From JAZRUF01 sp045636205 (GTDB lineage: Bacteria; Bacillota; Clostridia; Oscillospirales; JAAYXM01), in assembly GCA_045636205.1 (NCBI GenBank), contig JAZTXE010000016.1:1-9676 (forward strand): 9,676 nucleotides of DNA, in the 5' to 3' direction. Below the pieces are notes generated by a model. That model saw only the letters and a list, made by a program, of their open reading frames with translations, was not told where the DNA came from and ran no database searches. Position numbers and translations under genes: made by a program. Numbering within the stretch: the stretch's first letter is position 1; each line of letters starts with the position of its first letter. Of the stretch, positions 1 to 6,210 are shown in pieces.

Positions 1-163
1 TTACATGCAGCTTATATACATCGTCATTTACAATAACCGTATGACCTGCATTGTTTCCGCCCTGAGAGCGAACAACATATTCCGCCTGGGAGGCAAAGAT
101 ATCAATAAACTTACCCTTACCTTCATCGCCCCACTGGGCACCGAGGATGATTTTTCCCGACAT
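1..163 (-). CDS. purA: Adenylosuccinate synthetase PurA, N-terminal part (runs off window start)
   Basis: Read on the minus strand from ATG at 163, the frame gives 54 residues and leaves the window still open. The N-terminus carries the PurA signature QWGDEGKGK (residues 10-18) and NNAGHT (37-42). D13 and H41 fall at the same residue numbers as the catalytic Asp and His of the E. coli enzyme. PurA is cytoplasmic and joins IMP and aspartate, using GTP, to make adenylosuccinate, the first committed step from IMP to AMP. The start is supported by AAAGGA (minus strand, 177-172) eight bases upstream, and by a strong promoter further up. Only about one eighth of the usual roughly 430 residues is visible, so the integrity of the rest cannot be judged. 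The gene is divergent from the desulfurase-thiI operon. Confidence 0.96.
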   Translation of the reverse strand, partial: MSGKIILGAQWGDEGKGKFIDIFASQAEYVVRSQGGNNAGHTVIVNDDVYKLHV

Positions 164-204
164 AGAGACATTCCTTTCCGATACGTAAGTATTTATAAAA
201 TTGC

Positions 205-234
205 AAAACATGCGTGTTTTAAAAAATTACGCAT
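205..234. repeat. Overlapping short inverted repeats in the purA start/leader region
   Basis: Two overlapping dyads are visible. The first is AAAACA (205-210) with TGTTTT (215-220) around a 4-base loop. The second is ATGCGT (210-215) with ACGCAT (229-234) around a 13-base spacer. They share bases, so as RNA they would be mutually exclusive; as DNA the second one straddles the predicted purA transcript start near 231. They could form an operator or a small leader hairpin. In such AT-rich DNA short dyads also occur by chance, and I recognise no known regulator site. Confidence 0.35.
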
Positions 235-237
235 AAT

Positions 238-266
238 ATTATAGCAAAAAATAATTGAAATTACAA
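238..266 (-). promoter_or_regulatory. Extended -10 sigma-A-type promoter for purA
   Basis: On the minus strand, TTGTAA (266-261) is separated by exactly 17 bases from TATAAT (243-238). The -10 box is preceded by TGC, giving the extended form TGnTATAAT. The predicted transcript start is near 231, leaving a leader of about 68 nt before the purA ATG. This is the best promoter match in the window. Confidence 0.75.
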
Positions 267-299
267 TAACTTTATATAGATTTATTCAGATATTTGGAT

Positions 300-305
300 T
301 ATAAT
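300..305 (+). promoter_or_regulatory. Probable -10 box of the desulfurase-thiI operon promoter
   Basis: A perfect TATAAT lies 36 bases before the desulfurase ATG, predicting a transcript start near 312 and a leader of about 30 nt. No good -35 hexamer sits at 16-18 bases spacing (277-282 reads TAGATT), so the promoter may be weak or need an activator. The call rests on the -10 box, its position and the AT-rich surroundings. Confidence 0.45.
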
Positions 306-341
306 ATAGAAAGGAAAAGGTAATTTATGTGAGGTGCACAT

Positions 342-1460
342 ATGATATATCTGGATAATGCCGCGACGACGCGGGTATCGCAGGCGGCGGCGGATGCCGC
401 GGTGGACGCGATGCGTGAGCGGTTTGGAAATCCGTCCTCGCTCCACGGGCTGGGGATAGAAGGTGAAAGGATTATAGAGTCTGCGCGTGAAGAGGTTGCA
501 AAATGCATGGGTGTCGGAAAGGCTGAGGTGTATTTCACAGGTGGCGGAACCGAGGGGAATAATCTCGCGATATTCGGTGCGGCGCAGGCAAATTCACGGC
601 GCGGACGGCATATTATAACCGGAGCTTGCGAGCATGCATCCGTGCTTGAGCCGATGAAAAGGCTTGAGGCAGACGGCTGGGAGATAAGCTATATAAAACC
701 CGATTCGAGCGGACACATACGCGCAGAGGATGTTTGCGCGGCTGTGCGCGAGGATACAACTCTTGTATCCGTAATGAGCGTAAATAACGAAGTGGGTGCA
801 AAAAACCCGATTGCGGATATTTGCCGCGCGGTGCGTGAGAAAAATAAAAATACGCTTATTCATACCGACGCGGTTCAGGCGTTTTTCAAGCTCGACGGTG
901 CGCTCGGTGACACGGGTGCTGATATAATAACCGTTTCCGGGCACAAGATAAACGCGCCCAAGGGTATCGGCGCGATATACGTTAAAAAGGGAGTAAGGCT
1001 TGCGCCGCGGAATTTGGGCGGTGGTCAGGAGCGCGGTATGCGCTCGGGCACTGAGTCGGTACCGCTTATTGCGGCATTTTCAGCCGCGTGCAATGAGTGG
1101 TATGCAAACGGAAAAGCATGGCGTGAAAATATGGCGCAGGCAATAGGCAAAATGCGTGAGGAGCTTAATGCGCTCCCCGGTGTTGAGGTTATAGCGGGAA
1201 GCGATGCGCCGCATATCCTCAGCGTATCGCCAAGCCGTTATCCGAGCGAGGTGGTCATGCGCATGCTTGAGCAGCGCGGGATTTACGTATCCTCAGGCTC
1301 TGCGTGCAGCAAGGGAAAGAGAAGCCATGTGCTCTCGGCAATGGGAGTGCCGGTAAAGGTGATTGACTCGGCGATACGTATAAGCGCGGGACGGGACACA
1401 ACCTGTCAGGATGCGGATGCGATTATTGCCGCGATAAGTGAGATTTCAAAAAGGGGATAA
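342..1460 (+). CDS. Cysteine desulfurase, NifS/IscS family (NifZ-like partner of ThiI)
   Basis: This 372-residue class V aminotransferase-fold enzyme uses pyridoxal phosphate to take sulfur from cysteine, releasing alanine and leaving a persulfide on an active-site cysteine. Visible landmarks in order are YLDNAATT (3-10), H98 in CEHAS (stacks on the cofactor), D176 and Q179 in HTDAVQ, the Schiff-base lysine K202 in SGHK, the RSGTES segment (234-239), the catalytic C322 in SSGSAC, and R346 as probable substrate-carboxylate residue. The SSGSAC form marks a group I (NifS/IscS) rather than SufS enzyme. GAGGTG (331-336) sits five bases before the ATG. The stop lies only four bases before the thiI ATG, so the pair is almost certainly co-transcribed. 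B. subtilis NifZ is arranged the same way and feeds ThiI. No iscU or iscA scaffold gene lies nearby, favouring a dedicated tRNA-thiolation role over general Fe-S assembly. General sulfur supply remains possible. Confidence 0.93.
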   Translation: MIYLDNAATTRVSQAAADAAVDAMRERFGNPSSLHGLGIEGERIIESAREEVAKCMGVGKAEVYFTGGGTEGNNLAIFGAAQANSRRGRHIITGACEHASVLEPMKRLEADGWEISYIKPDSSGHIRAEDVCAAVREDTTLVSVMSVNNEVGAKNPIADICRAVREKNKNTLIHTDAVQAFFKLDGALGDTGADIITVSGHKINAPKGIGAIYVKKGVRLAPRNLGGGQERGMRSGTESVPLIAAFSAACNEWYANGKAWRENMAQAIGKMREELNALPGVEVIAGSDAPHILSVSPSRYPSEVVMRMLEQRGIYVSSGSACSKGKRSHVLSAMGVPVKVIDSAIRISAGRDTTCQDADAIIAAISEISKRG

Positions 1461-1464
1461 AAAG

Positions 1465-2634
1465 ATGAGAGAGATATTGCTTTTAAAATTGGGCGAGATT
1501 GTTTTGAAGGGACTCAACCGCGGTGTTTTTGAAAGCCGACTTATAAAGAATATAAGCTGGCGCATGCGCTCATGCGGAAACTTCAAGGTCTATTGCCTGC
1601 AGTCGACGATATACGTTGAGCCGCAGGACGAAAATGCGGACATTGCAAAGGCGTTTGAGGCGGCGAAGAAGGTTTTCGGCGTTGTAAGCGTTTGCCGCGC
1701 AGCGGAGTGCGAAAAGGATATTTCCGTGATAATTGACACCGCACGTGAGTATCTGGCGCCCGTGCTCGGCGGTGAGGAAAAGACGTTCAAGGTAGAGTCG
1801 CGTCGGTCAGACAAGAGTTTTCCGCTTACCTCGATACAGATTTCCAAGGAAGTCGGCGGTGCGCTTCACGATACATTTTCAAACTTAAAGGTGGATGTAA
1901 ACAACCCGCAGGTGTGCGTAAAGGTTGAGGTGCGTGACCGGGCGGCATATGTGCACGCAAATCCGTCGCCGGGTGCGGGCGGAATGCCGGTCGGTGTAAA
2001 CGGAAGTGCGGGGTTGCTTCTCTCGGGCGGTATTGACAGCCCAGTAGCCGGGTACATGATTGCAAAGCGCGGTGTATCACTCCACGGCATACATTTCTTC
2101 TCGTATCCGTACACCTCGGAGCGCGCGAAGGAAAAGGTGGTAGAGCTTGCGCGCCGTCTTTCGGTATTTACCGGACGGATTGAGATTTCCGTAGTTCCAT
2201 TTACCGAGATTCAGGAGAAGATACGCGAGTGCTGCCGCGAGGATATGTTTACGCTTATCATGCGCCGTTTCATGATGCGGATTTCAGAGCGCGTCGCGCT
2301 CATGAAAAACTGCAAGGCGCTTATAACCGGTGAGAGCTTAGGTCAGGTGGCGAGCCAGACTATGGAGGCGCTGGGTGTTACCGCGTCGATGTGCACTCTT
2401 CCGGTGCTGCGCCCGGTAATCGGAATGGATAAGGAAGAGATTGTTACCATAGCGCGAAAGATTGATACGTTTGAAACCTCAATCCTTCCCTACGAGGATT
2501 GCTGCACGGTCTTTACGCCCAAGCATCCGAAGACCAAGCCGCGCCTTAAGGATTTGGAGATTGAGGAGCAAAAGCTCGATATTGACGCGCTCATTGACCG
2601 CGCGGTCGAGAGCATTGAAACCATTACGGTATAA
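1465..2634 (+). CDS. thiI: tRNA 4-thiouridine synthase ThiI (short form, no rhodanese domain)
   Basis: This 389-residue cytoplasmic enzyme adenylates uridine 8 of tRNA and replaces its oxygen with sulfur; in some bacteria it also supplies sulfur for the thiamine thiazole. The N-terminus MREILLLKLGEIVLKGLNR is the standard ThiI ferredoxin-like start, a THUMP domain follows (about 59-165), and the ATP-pyrophosphatase PP-loop is SGGIDS (187-192). A C-terminal EDCCTVFTP segment (344-352) contains C347, which by my alignment from memory corresponds to the E. coli resolving cysteine C344. The protein ends there, lacking the C-terminal rhodanese domain that carries the E. coli persulfide cysteine, as in Bacillus. 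I chose ATG 1465 over an in-frame ATG at 1438 because it matches the family N-terminus and has AAGGGG (1451-1456) eight bases upstream. The upstream desulfurase should supply the sulfur directly. Confidence 0.95.
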   Translation: MREILLLKLGEIVLKGLNRGVFESRLIKNISWRMRSCGNFKVYCLQSTIYVEPQDENADIAKAFEAAKKVFGVVSVCRAAECEKDISVIIDTAREYLAPVLGGEEKTFKVESRRSDKSFPLTSIQISKEVGGALHDTFSNLKVDVNNPQVCVKVEVRDRAAYVHANPSPGAGGMPVGVNGSAGLLLSGGIDSPVAGYMIAKRGVSLHGIHFFSYPYTSERAKEKVVELARRLSVFTGRIEISVVPFTEIQEKIRECCREDMFTLIMRRFMMRISERVALMKNCKALITGESLGQVASQTMEALGVTASMCTLPVLRPVIGMDKEEIVTIARKIDTFETSILPYEDCCTVFTPKHPKTKPRLKDLEIEEQKLDIDALIDRAVESIETITV

Positions 2635-2662
2635 ATTTTTTGTTTGAGGTTGTGAAAACTTT

Positions 2663-3916
2663 ATGGCATACAGTGCTGAAATAATAGCGGTGGGAACCGA
2701 GCTTTTGCTGGGTGACATTGCAAACACCGACGCTCAGGTGGTGTCTCAGGCATTGAGCGAGCTCGGGATAAACGTATACTACCATACCGTGGTGGGTGAT
2801 AACCCGCGCAGGCTAAAGGCGGCGGTTGCGATAGCCAAGGAGCGCGCGGATATTATTATAACCACGGGGGGACTCGGCCCTACGTATGACGATTTGACCA
2901 AGCAGACGCTTGCCGAGTGCTTTGGACTAAAGCTTCAGTTGCATGAAGAGGAGCTTAATAAAATACGCGCTTTTTTCAAAAAAGTCGGGCGCGAGATGAC
3001 TGCAAACAACGAGCAGCAGGCGTGGCTTCCTGAGGGGTGCACGGTGCTTGAAAACGACTGGGGCACCGCGCCCGGATGTGCATTTTTCGCGGATGGGGTA
3101 CATGTAATCATGCTGCCCGGACCTCCGCGCGAGTGCGTACCCATGATGCGTGAGCGGGCGATGGAATACTTAAGAAAGTTATCTGACGGTGAGATAGTAT
3201 CGCACAATGTAAGGATAATAGGCATGGGTGAGTCGGCTGTTGAGGCAAAGCTTCGCGAGCGGATGGAGAAGATGGAAAACCCATCCCTTGCGCCGTATGC
3301 CAAAGAGGGCGAGGTACTGCTGCGCGTGACAGGTAAGGCGGAAAGCCACGAGGCGGCGGATGCGCTCACGCGCCCGGTAATTGCCGAGCTTAAAGAGATA
3401 TTCGGTCAGCTTATCTACGGCGTTGACGTGGAAGGCCTTGAGTTTGCGGTTGTGGATTTGCTTAAAGAAAAGGGACTTACGCTTGCGACGGCTGAGTCTT
3501 GCACGGGCGGTCTGGTATCGCAGAAGATAACCAATGTACCCGGCTCGTCCGAGTGCTTTTTAGGCGGCGGCGTTACGTATACAAATGAGCTTAAGAGCGT
3601 ACTTTTGGGAGTAGGAGAGCAGGTGTTTGAAAAGTACGGCGCGGTCAGCCGCCAGTGCGCGGAGCAGATGGCGCGCGGTGCTGCGGAATACTTAGGTGCG
3701 GACATTGGCGTGTCCGTCACGGGTATTGCAGGACCCGGCGGCGGGAGCGAGGAAAAGCCGGTGGGCACGGTGTACATCGCGGTGTACTCAAACGGCGTAT
3801 GCTGGTGTCGGAGAATGAACTGGACCGGCGAGCGCGCACGCATAAGAAACTCTGCGGCGCTGGGTGCGCTTGACATGGTGCGCAGGTTTGTCGAGAATAT
3901 GTACAGGGGAAAATAA
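2663..3916 (+). CDS. cinA: CinA family protein (MoCF-like domain fused to PncC-like nicotinamide-nucleotide amidase)
   Basis: The 417-residue length is normal for full two-domain CinA. The N-terminal molybdopterin-binding-like (COG1058) domain shows VGTELLLGDIANTDAQ (10-25), TTGGLGPTYDD (67-77) and LPGPPRE (151-157). The C-terminal domain, from about 258, shows AESCTGG with the likely nucleophile S279, YTNELK (306-311) with the conserved Tyr and Lys, and TGIAGPGGG (353-361). In characterised homologues the C-terminal domain deamidates NMN to nicotinic acid mononucleotide, recycling NAD, and the N-terminal domain can act as an ADP-ribose pyrophosphatase. The name comes from competence induction in streptococci, which is not implied here. 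The gene starts 28 bases after thiI, with GAGG (2646-2649) at a long 13-base spacing, so initiation may be weak or coupled. All key motifs are intact. Confidence 0.94.
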   Translation: MAYSAEIIAVGTELLLGDIANTDAQVVSQALSELGINVYYHTVVGDNPRRLKAAVAIAKERADIIITTGGLGPTYDDLTKQTLAECFGLKLQLHEEELNKIRAFFKKVGREMTANNEQQAWLPEGCTVLENDWGTAPGCAFFADGVHVIMLPGPPRECVPMMRERAMEYLRKLSDGEIVSHNVRIIGMGESAVEAKLRERMEKMENPSLAPYAKEGEVLLRVTGKAESHEAADALTRPVIAELKEIFGQLIYGVDVEGLEFAVVDLLKEKGLTLATAESCTGGLVSQKITNVPGSSECFLGGGVTYTNELKSVLLGVGEQVFEKYGAVSRQCAEQMARGAAEYLGADIGVSVTGIAGPGGGSEEKPVGTVYIAVYSNGVCWCRRMNWTGERARIRNSAALGALDMVRRFVENMYRGK

Positions 3917-3919
3917 GCT

Positions 3920-4684
3920 ATGGCACTCTTAAATTGCATATATAATTCGCGTATACTGGGTGCTAAGACCGCGATGAACGTGGTTTTGCCCGAGAATGTT
4001 TCGGATATTAACTTAGCGCCGGTGTTTACGCTGCTGCACGGGCTTGACGGGAATTACCTTACCTGGTGTGCTAATACGCGTATTCAGGAGCTTGCGGAGA
4101 AGTACGGCGTTTGCGTTATAATGCCCGAGGCTAAGAACAGCTTCTACTGCAAAACCGCGCAGGGTGAGGATTATTACACGCACATTGCAGATGAGGTTTT
4201 CGAGGTATCGCGCAGGTTTTTCGGACTCAGTGATAAGCCGGAGCTAAACCATATTGCGGGGATTTCAATGGGCGGTTTTGGCGCGATGAAGATAGGTCTT
4301 TTAAACCCCGGGCGGTTTGCGACGATTGGAAGCCTGTCAAGCGTTATGGACGTTGAGGGGCAGCTTATAAAGAGTCAGGGGTTAAATGCGCATGAGCGCG
4401 AGGTTTTAAAAAACGCGTTTGGCGAAAACCCATCTATACGCGGGGGCGAGAACGATATTTTCTACCTGTCCGAGCGGTTGGCGGGAAAGGGAATGCCCGC
4501 GATATACCAGTTCTGCGGGACCGAGGATTTTTTGTATCAGGATAACCGTAGGTATTTAAGCTTTGCAAAATCGCTCTCTCTTGACATAACATATGAGGAA
4601 GCGCCGGGTGGGCACTTCTGGCCGGTGTGGGCAGAGCAGATTTGGCACTATATTCCGTGGGCGATAAGGCACGCACGCGGATAG
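3920..4684 (+). CDS. Alpha/beta-hydrolase esterase, esterase D / tributyrin esterase type
   Basis: This 254-residue predicted cytoplasmic serine hydrolase has no signal peptide. It shows the oxyanion-hole strand LLHGLDGN (38-45), the nucleophile elbow GISMGG with S116 (114-119), a probable catalytic D203 in GTED, and H232 in GGHFW. The order and spacing fit the esterase D family (Pfam Esterase), which contains S-formylglutathione hydrolases and the tributyrin/acetyl esterases of lactic acid bacteria. The sequence does not say which ester is used; with no formaldehyde-detoxification gene beside it, a short-chain acyl or xylan-acetyl esterase is as likely as S-formylglutathione hydrolase. It begins four bases after the cinA stop, with AGGGGA (3905-3910) inside the cinA end as ribosome site, so it is the last gene of the desulfurase-thiI-cinA operon. 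Its functional link to those genes is unclear. Confidence 0.85.
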   Translation: MALLNCIYNSRILGAKTAMNVVLPENVSDINLAPVFTLLHGLDGNYLTWCANTRIQELAEKYGVCVIMPEAKNSFYCKTAQGEDYYTHIADEVFEVSRRFFGLSDKPELNHIAGISMGGFGAMKIGLLNPGRFATIGSLSSVMDVEGQLIKSQGLNAHEREVLKNAFGENPSIRGGENDIFYLSERLAGKGMPAIYQFCGTEDFLYQDNRRYLSFAKSLSLDITYEEAPGGHFWPVWAEQIWHYIPWAIRHARG

Positions 4685-4697
4685 AAGAAAAAAATGG

Positions 4698-4726
4698 TTT
4701 TAGATATTTAAAAATTATGCTATACT
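4698..4726 (+). promoter_or_regulatory. Probable extended -10 promoter for the NUDIX-walRK operon
   Basis: TATACT (4721-4726) preceded by TGC forms an extended -10 box. A weak TTTTAG (4698-4703) lies 17 bases upstream as a -35 candidate. It sits 14 bases after the esterase stop in a short AT-rich patch, the only such patch before the NUDIX gene. The predicted start near 4733 would place all the palindromes at 4752-4916 inside a leader of about 220 nt. Confidence 0.5.
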
Positions 4727-4751
4727 TATGATATGGCAAAAGCGTCACGGC

Positions 4752-4773
4752 GGGAGGGCACGGAGGCCCTCCC
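4752..4773. repeat. Perfect 8-bp-stem GC hairpin
   Basis: GGGAGGGC (4752-4759) pairs perfectly with GCCCTCCC (4766-4773) around a 6-base loop. It is followed by CTACAGAC rather than a T run. The nine bases TCCCCTACA at its right edge (4770-4778) recur in the next hairpin at 4795-4803, which suggests that the two elements are related or were inserted together. Confidence 0.7.
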
Positions 4774-4790
4774 CTACAGACAAAGGAGAA

Positions 4791-4845
4791 GCCTTCCCCT
4801 ACACAGGGGAAGGGGGGACCGCGTGAGCGGTGGATGAGGTGAGAT
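4791..4845 (+). repeat. Palindromic repeat unit A (two hairpins plus tail)
   Basis: The unit contains a perfect 9-bp stem, CCTTCCCCT (4792-4800) with AGGGGAAGG (4805-4813), around a 4-base loop. A second stem follows, ACCGC (4818-4822) with GCGGT (4827-4831), around a GTGA tetraloop. It ends with the tail TGAGGTGAGAT (4835-4845). The same hairpin-hairpin-tail plan recurs inverted in unit B. From general memory, similar short palindromic intergenic units are common in gut Clostridia genomes; I could not check copy number here. Confidence 0.65.
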
Positions 4846-4867
4846 GTGATGCGGGGGGATTGTAAAA

Positions 4868-4916
4868 ATCTCTCCCTCAGTCAGCTTCGCTGACAGCTCC
4901 CTCATCAGAGGGAGCC
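4868..4916 (-). repeat. Palindromic repeat unit B, inverted relative to unit A
   Basis: Read on the minus strand, the unit has a main hairpin, GCTCCCTC/GAGGGAGC (plus-strand arms 4896-4903 and 4908-4915, 4-base loop). A second hairpin follows, GTCAGC/GCTGAC (4880-4885 and 4889-4894, 3-base loop), and then the tail CTGAGGGAGAGAT (4880-4868). Tail and architecture match unit A, with the tails facing each other 22 bases apart. CTCCCTC at 4872-4878 can alternatively pair with GAGGGAG at 4908-4914, so the RNA has two competing folds. Confidence 0.65.
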
Positions 4917-4954
4917 TATGGGAGCAGACAATTTTCGGGGAAAGAAGAAGTTAG

Positions 4955-5491
4955 ATGCAATTTTTTGAGAAAACCATAAAGAAAAACGAAATATATAACG
5001 GAAAAATACTTAACGTACACGTCGATGAGGTGGAGCTTTGCGACGGCAGGCACGCAAAGCGCGAGGTGTGCGACCATCCGGGCGGGGTTGGGATACTCCC
5101 GCTTGATAACGAGGGAAATGTACTTCTGGTGCGCCAGTTCCGCTACCCTTACGGCGAGGAGCTTTTGGAGATACCCGCGGGAAAGCTTGAGCCGGGTGAG
5201 GACCCGTATGAATGCGGTGTGCGCGAGCTTAGGGAGGAGACCGGATGCTCGGCTGACGAGATAGTGCCGCTCGGGGTTATTTATCCGTCACCCGGATACG
5301 TAAACGAAAAGCTGTACTTATACCTTGCGAAAGGGCTTCATGCGGGCAAGGCATGTCCGGATGAGGACGAGTTTTTAAGCGTAGAAAAGATTGACTTTAA
5401 AGAGCTTTTATCCATGATAGACCAGGATAGAATTCACGATGCGAAAACCGTTACCGCCGCGCTCAAAGCCGCGCGGATTATAAAACGGTAA
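4955..5491 (+). CDS. NUDIX hydrolase, ADP-ribose pyrophosphatase type
   Basis: This 178-residue cytoplasmic enzyme is predicted to cleave ADP-ribose (or a related nucleoside diphosphate sugar) to AMP and ribose 5-phosphate with Mg2+. The NUDIX box is complete at 76-98, with G76, E82, R90, E91, E94, E95 and G97 in canonical spacing. Features of the ADP-ribose group are the FRYPYGEELLEIPAGKLE lead-in (62-79) and the proline-rich stretch YPSPGYVNEKLYLYLA (110-125) about 15 residues after the box. Length fits the 170-210 residues usual for B. subtilis NudF-like enzymes. The ribosome site is purine-rich but not canonical (GAAGAAG, 4944-4950), four bases before the ATG. The gene lies 26 bases before walR and is probably its operon mate. 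Substrate is inferred from motifs only, and other sugar nucleotides remain possible. Confidence 0.88.
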   Translation: MQFFEKTIKKNEIYNGKILNVHVDEVELCDGRHAKREVCDHPGGVGILPLDNEGNVLLVRQFRYPYGEELLEIPAGKLEPGEDPYECGVRELREETGCSADEIVPLGVIYPSPGYVNEKLYLYLAKGLHAGKACPDEDEFLSVEKIDFKELLSMIDQDRIHDAKTVTAALKAARIIKR

Positions 5492-5517
5492 TACAGTCGG
5501 GGAAGAGGGAGTCGGAT

Positions 5518-6210
5518 ATGGAAAAGAAAATACTTATAGTTGAGGACGAGCAGGCGATAGTGGATATTATCAGCTTCAATCTTGAGCGTGAGGGTTACAC
5601 TGTGCTTGCCGCATACGACGGCGAAGAGGGTGTGGAAAAGGCGAAGGCGGAAAACCCGGACCTTATTCTGCTTGACCTGATGCTGCCGAAAATGGACGGA
5701 TACGAGGTGTGCAAGTACCTGAGAAAGACTATGTCCACGCCGATAATCATGCTGACTGCGCGTGAAGAGGAAGTGGATAAGATTTTAGGTCTTGAGCTGG
5801 GTGCTGACGATTATATCACAAAGCCGTTTTCCATGCGCGAGCTTCTGGCACGAGTTAAGGCAAATATCCGCCGTCAGGCACTTGACGCGGCGCAAAGCTC
5901 AAGTGCTGAGGATATTCTCACCTTCGGCGAGCTTGAGGTGGACTTGAGCGCAATGCAGGTCAAGAAGAGCGGAAAGCTCATCGAGCTTTCGCCGCGCGAG
6001 TTTGAGCTTATAAAGTTCTTTGCAACTCAGCCGGGCAAGGTGTTCTCACGCGAGACGCTCATGGAGCAGGTGTGGAACTACCAGTTCTTCGGCGATGTGC
6101 GCACGGTGGACGTGACTATCCGCCGCCTGCGCGAGAAGATAGAGGATAACCCGAGTGAGCCTGAGTATATTGTAACGCGCCGCGGCTCCGGCTACCTGCT
6201 TAACAAATGA
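5518..6210 (+). CDS. walR: Response regulator WalR (OmpR/PhoB family)
   Basis: The 230-residue length and two-domain plan match WalR (YycF). The receiver domain (about 3-118) has the acidic pocket E9/D10, phospho-acceptor D53 in LLDLMLP, T80, and K102 in the TKPFS motif. The phrase GLELGADDYITKPFSMRELLARVKANIRRQ (in 91-120) is highly WalR/PhoP-like. A winged-helix DNA-binding domain (about 131-228) has RTVDVTIRRLREKIE (195-209) as recognition helix and RRGSGYLL as wing. In Bacillus and Staphylococcus WalR controls autolysin and cell-wall genes and is usually essential. Assignment as WalR rather than PhoP or another paralogue rests mostly on the walK-yycH-yycI genes that follow. AGGGAG (5506-5511) lies six bases before the ATG. 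Its last codon overlaps the walK start. Confidence 0.92.
   Translation: MEKKILIVEDEQAIVDIISFNLEREGYTVLAAYDGEEGVEKAKAENPDLILLDLMLPKMDGYEVCKYLRKTMSTPIIMLTAREEEVDKILGLELGADDYITKPFSMRELLARVKANIRRQALDAAQSSSAEDILTFGELEVDLSAMQVKKSGKLIELSPREFELIKFFATQPGKVFSRETLMEQVWNYQFFGDVRTVDVTIRRLREKIEDNPSEPEYIVTRRGSGYLLNK

Larger units (their letters stand above)
4685..4954. other. Gene-free spacer between the two operons, rich in palindromes
   Basis: This 270-base interval shows no supportable coding region on either strand. It begins with an AT-rich patch holding the probable promoter, then changes sharply to GC-rich DNA (about 4745-4920) with several perfect hairpins, and ends with the purine-rich GGGGAAAGAAGAAG ribosome site region (4937-4950) of the NUDIX gene. 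No hairpin is followed by a run of T, so a classical intrinsic terminator for the upstream operon is not visible. Confidence 0.8.

Noticed and set aside
1438..1464. Longer thiI start at ATG 1438
   Set aside because: It would add nine residues overlapping the desulfurase end that do not match ThiI N-termini. ATG 1465 has a proper ribosome site and the family start sequence.
2935..3939. Long open minus-strand frames opposite cinA (144 and 174 codons)
   Set aside because: They lie wholly opposite cinA, whose motifs are intact along its length. Their translations show no recognisable domain, and the openness follows from the codon bias of the sense strand.
4434..4748. 104-codon open minus-strand frame across the esterase end
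   Set aside because: It mostly overlaps the conserved esterase C-terminus with the catalytic Asp and His, and its translation is low-complexity with no known motif.
4752..4845. Intrinsic terminator for the upstream operon
   Set aside because: The hairpins are strong, but none is followed by a T run on the plus strand, and they continue into further palindromes. I cannot support a rho-independent terminator.
4806..4858. G-quadruplex from the G runs
   Set aside because: Only three separated G tracts of three or more with short loops are clear (4806, 4812, 4853), the last about 35 bases away. The first two are better used in the unit A hairpin.
4861..4877. Possible WalR-binding site starting with TGTAAA
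   Set aside because: Known WalR sites need two direct TGTWAH half-sites 5 bases apart. The second position here (4872-4877) reads CTCCCT and the upstream position does not match either.
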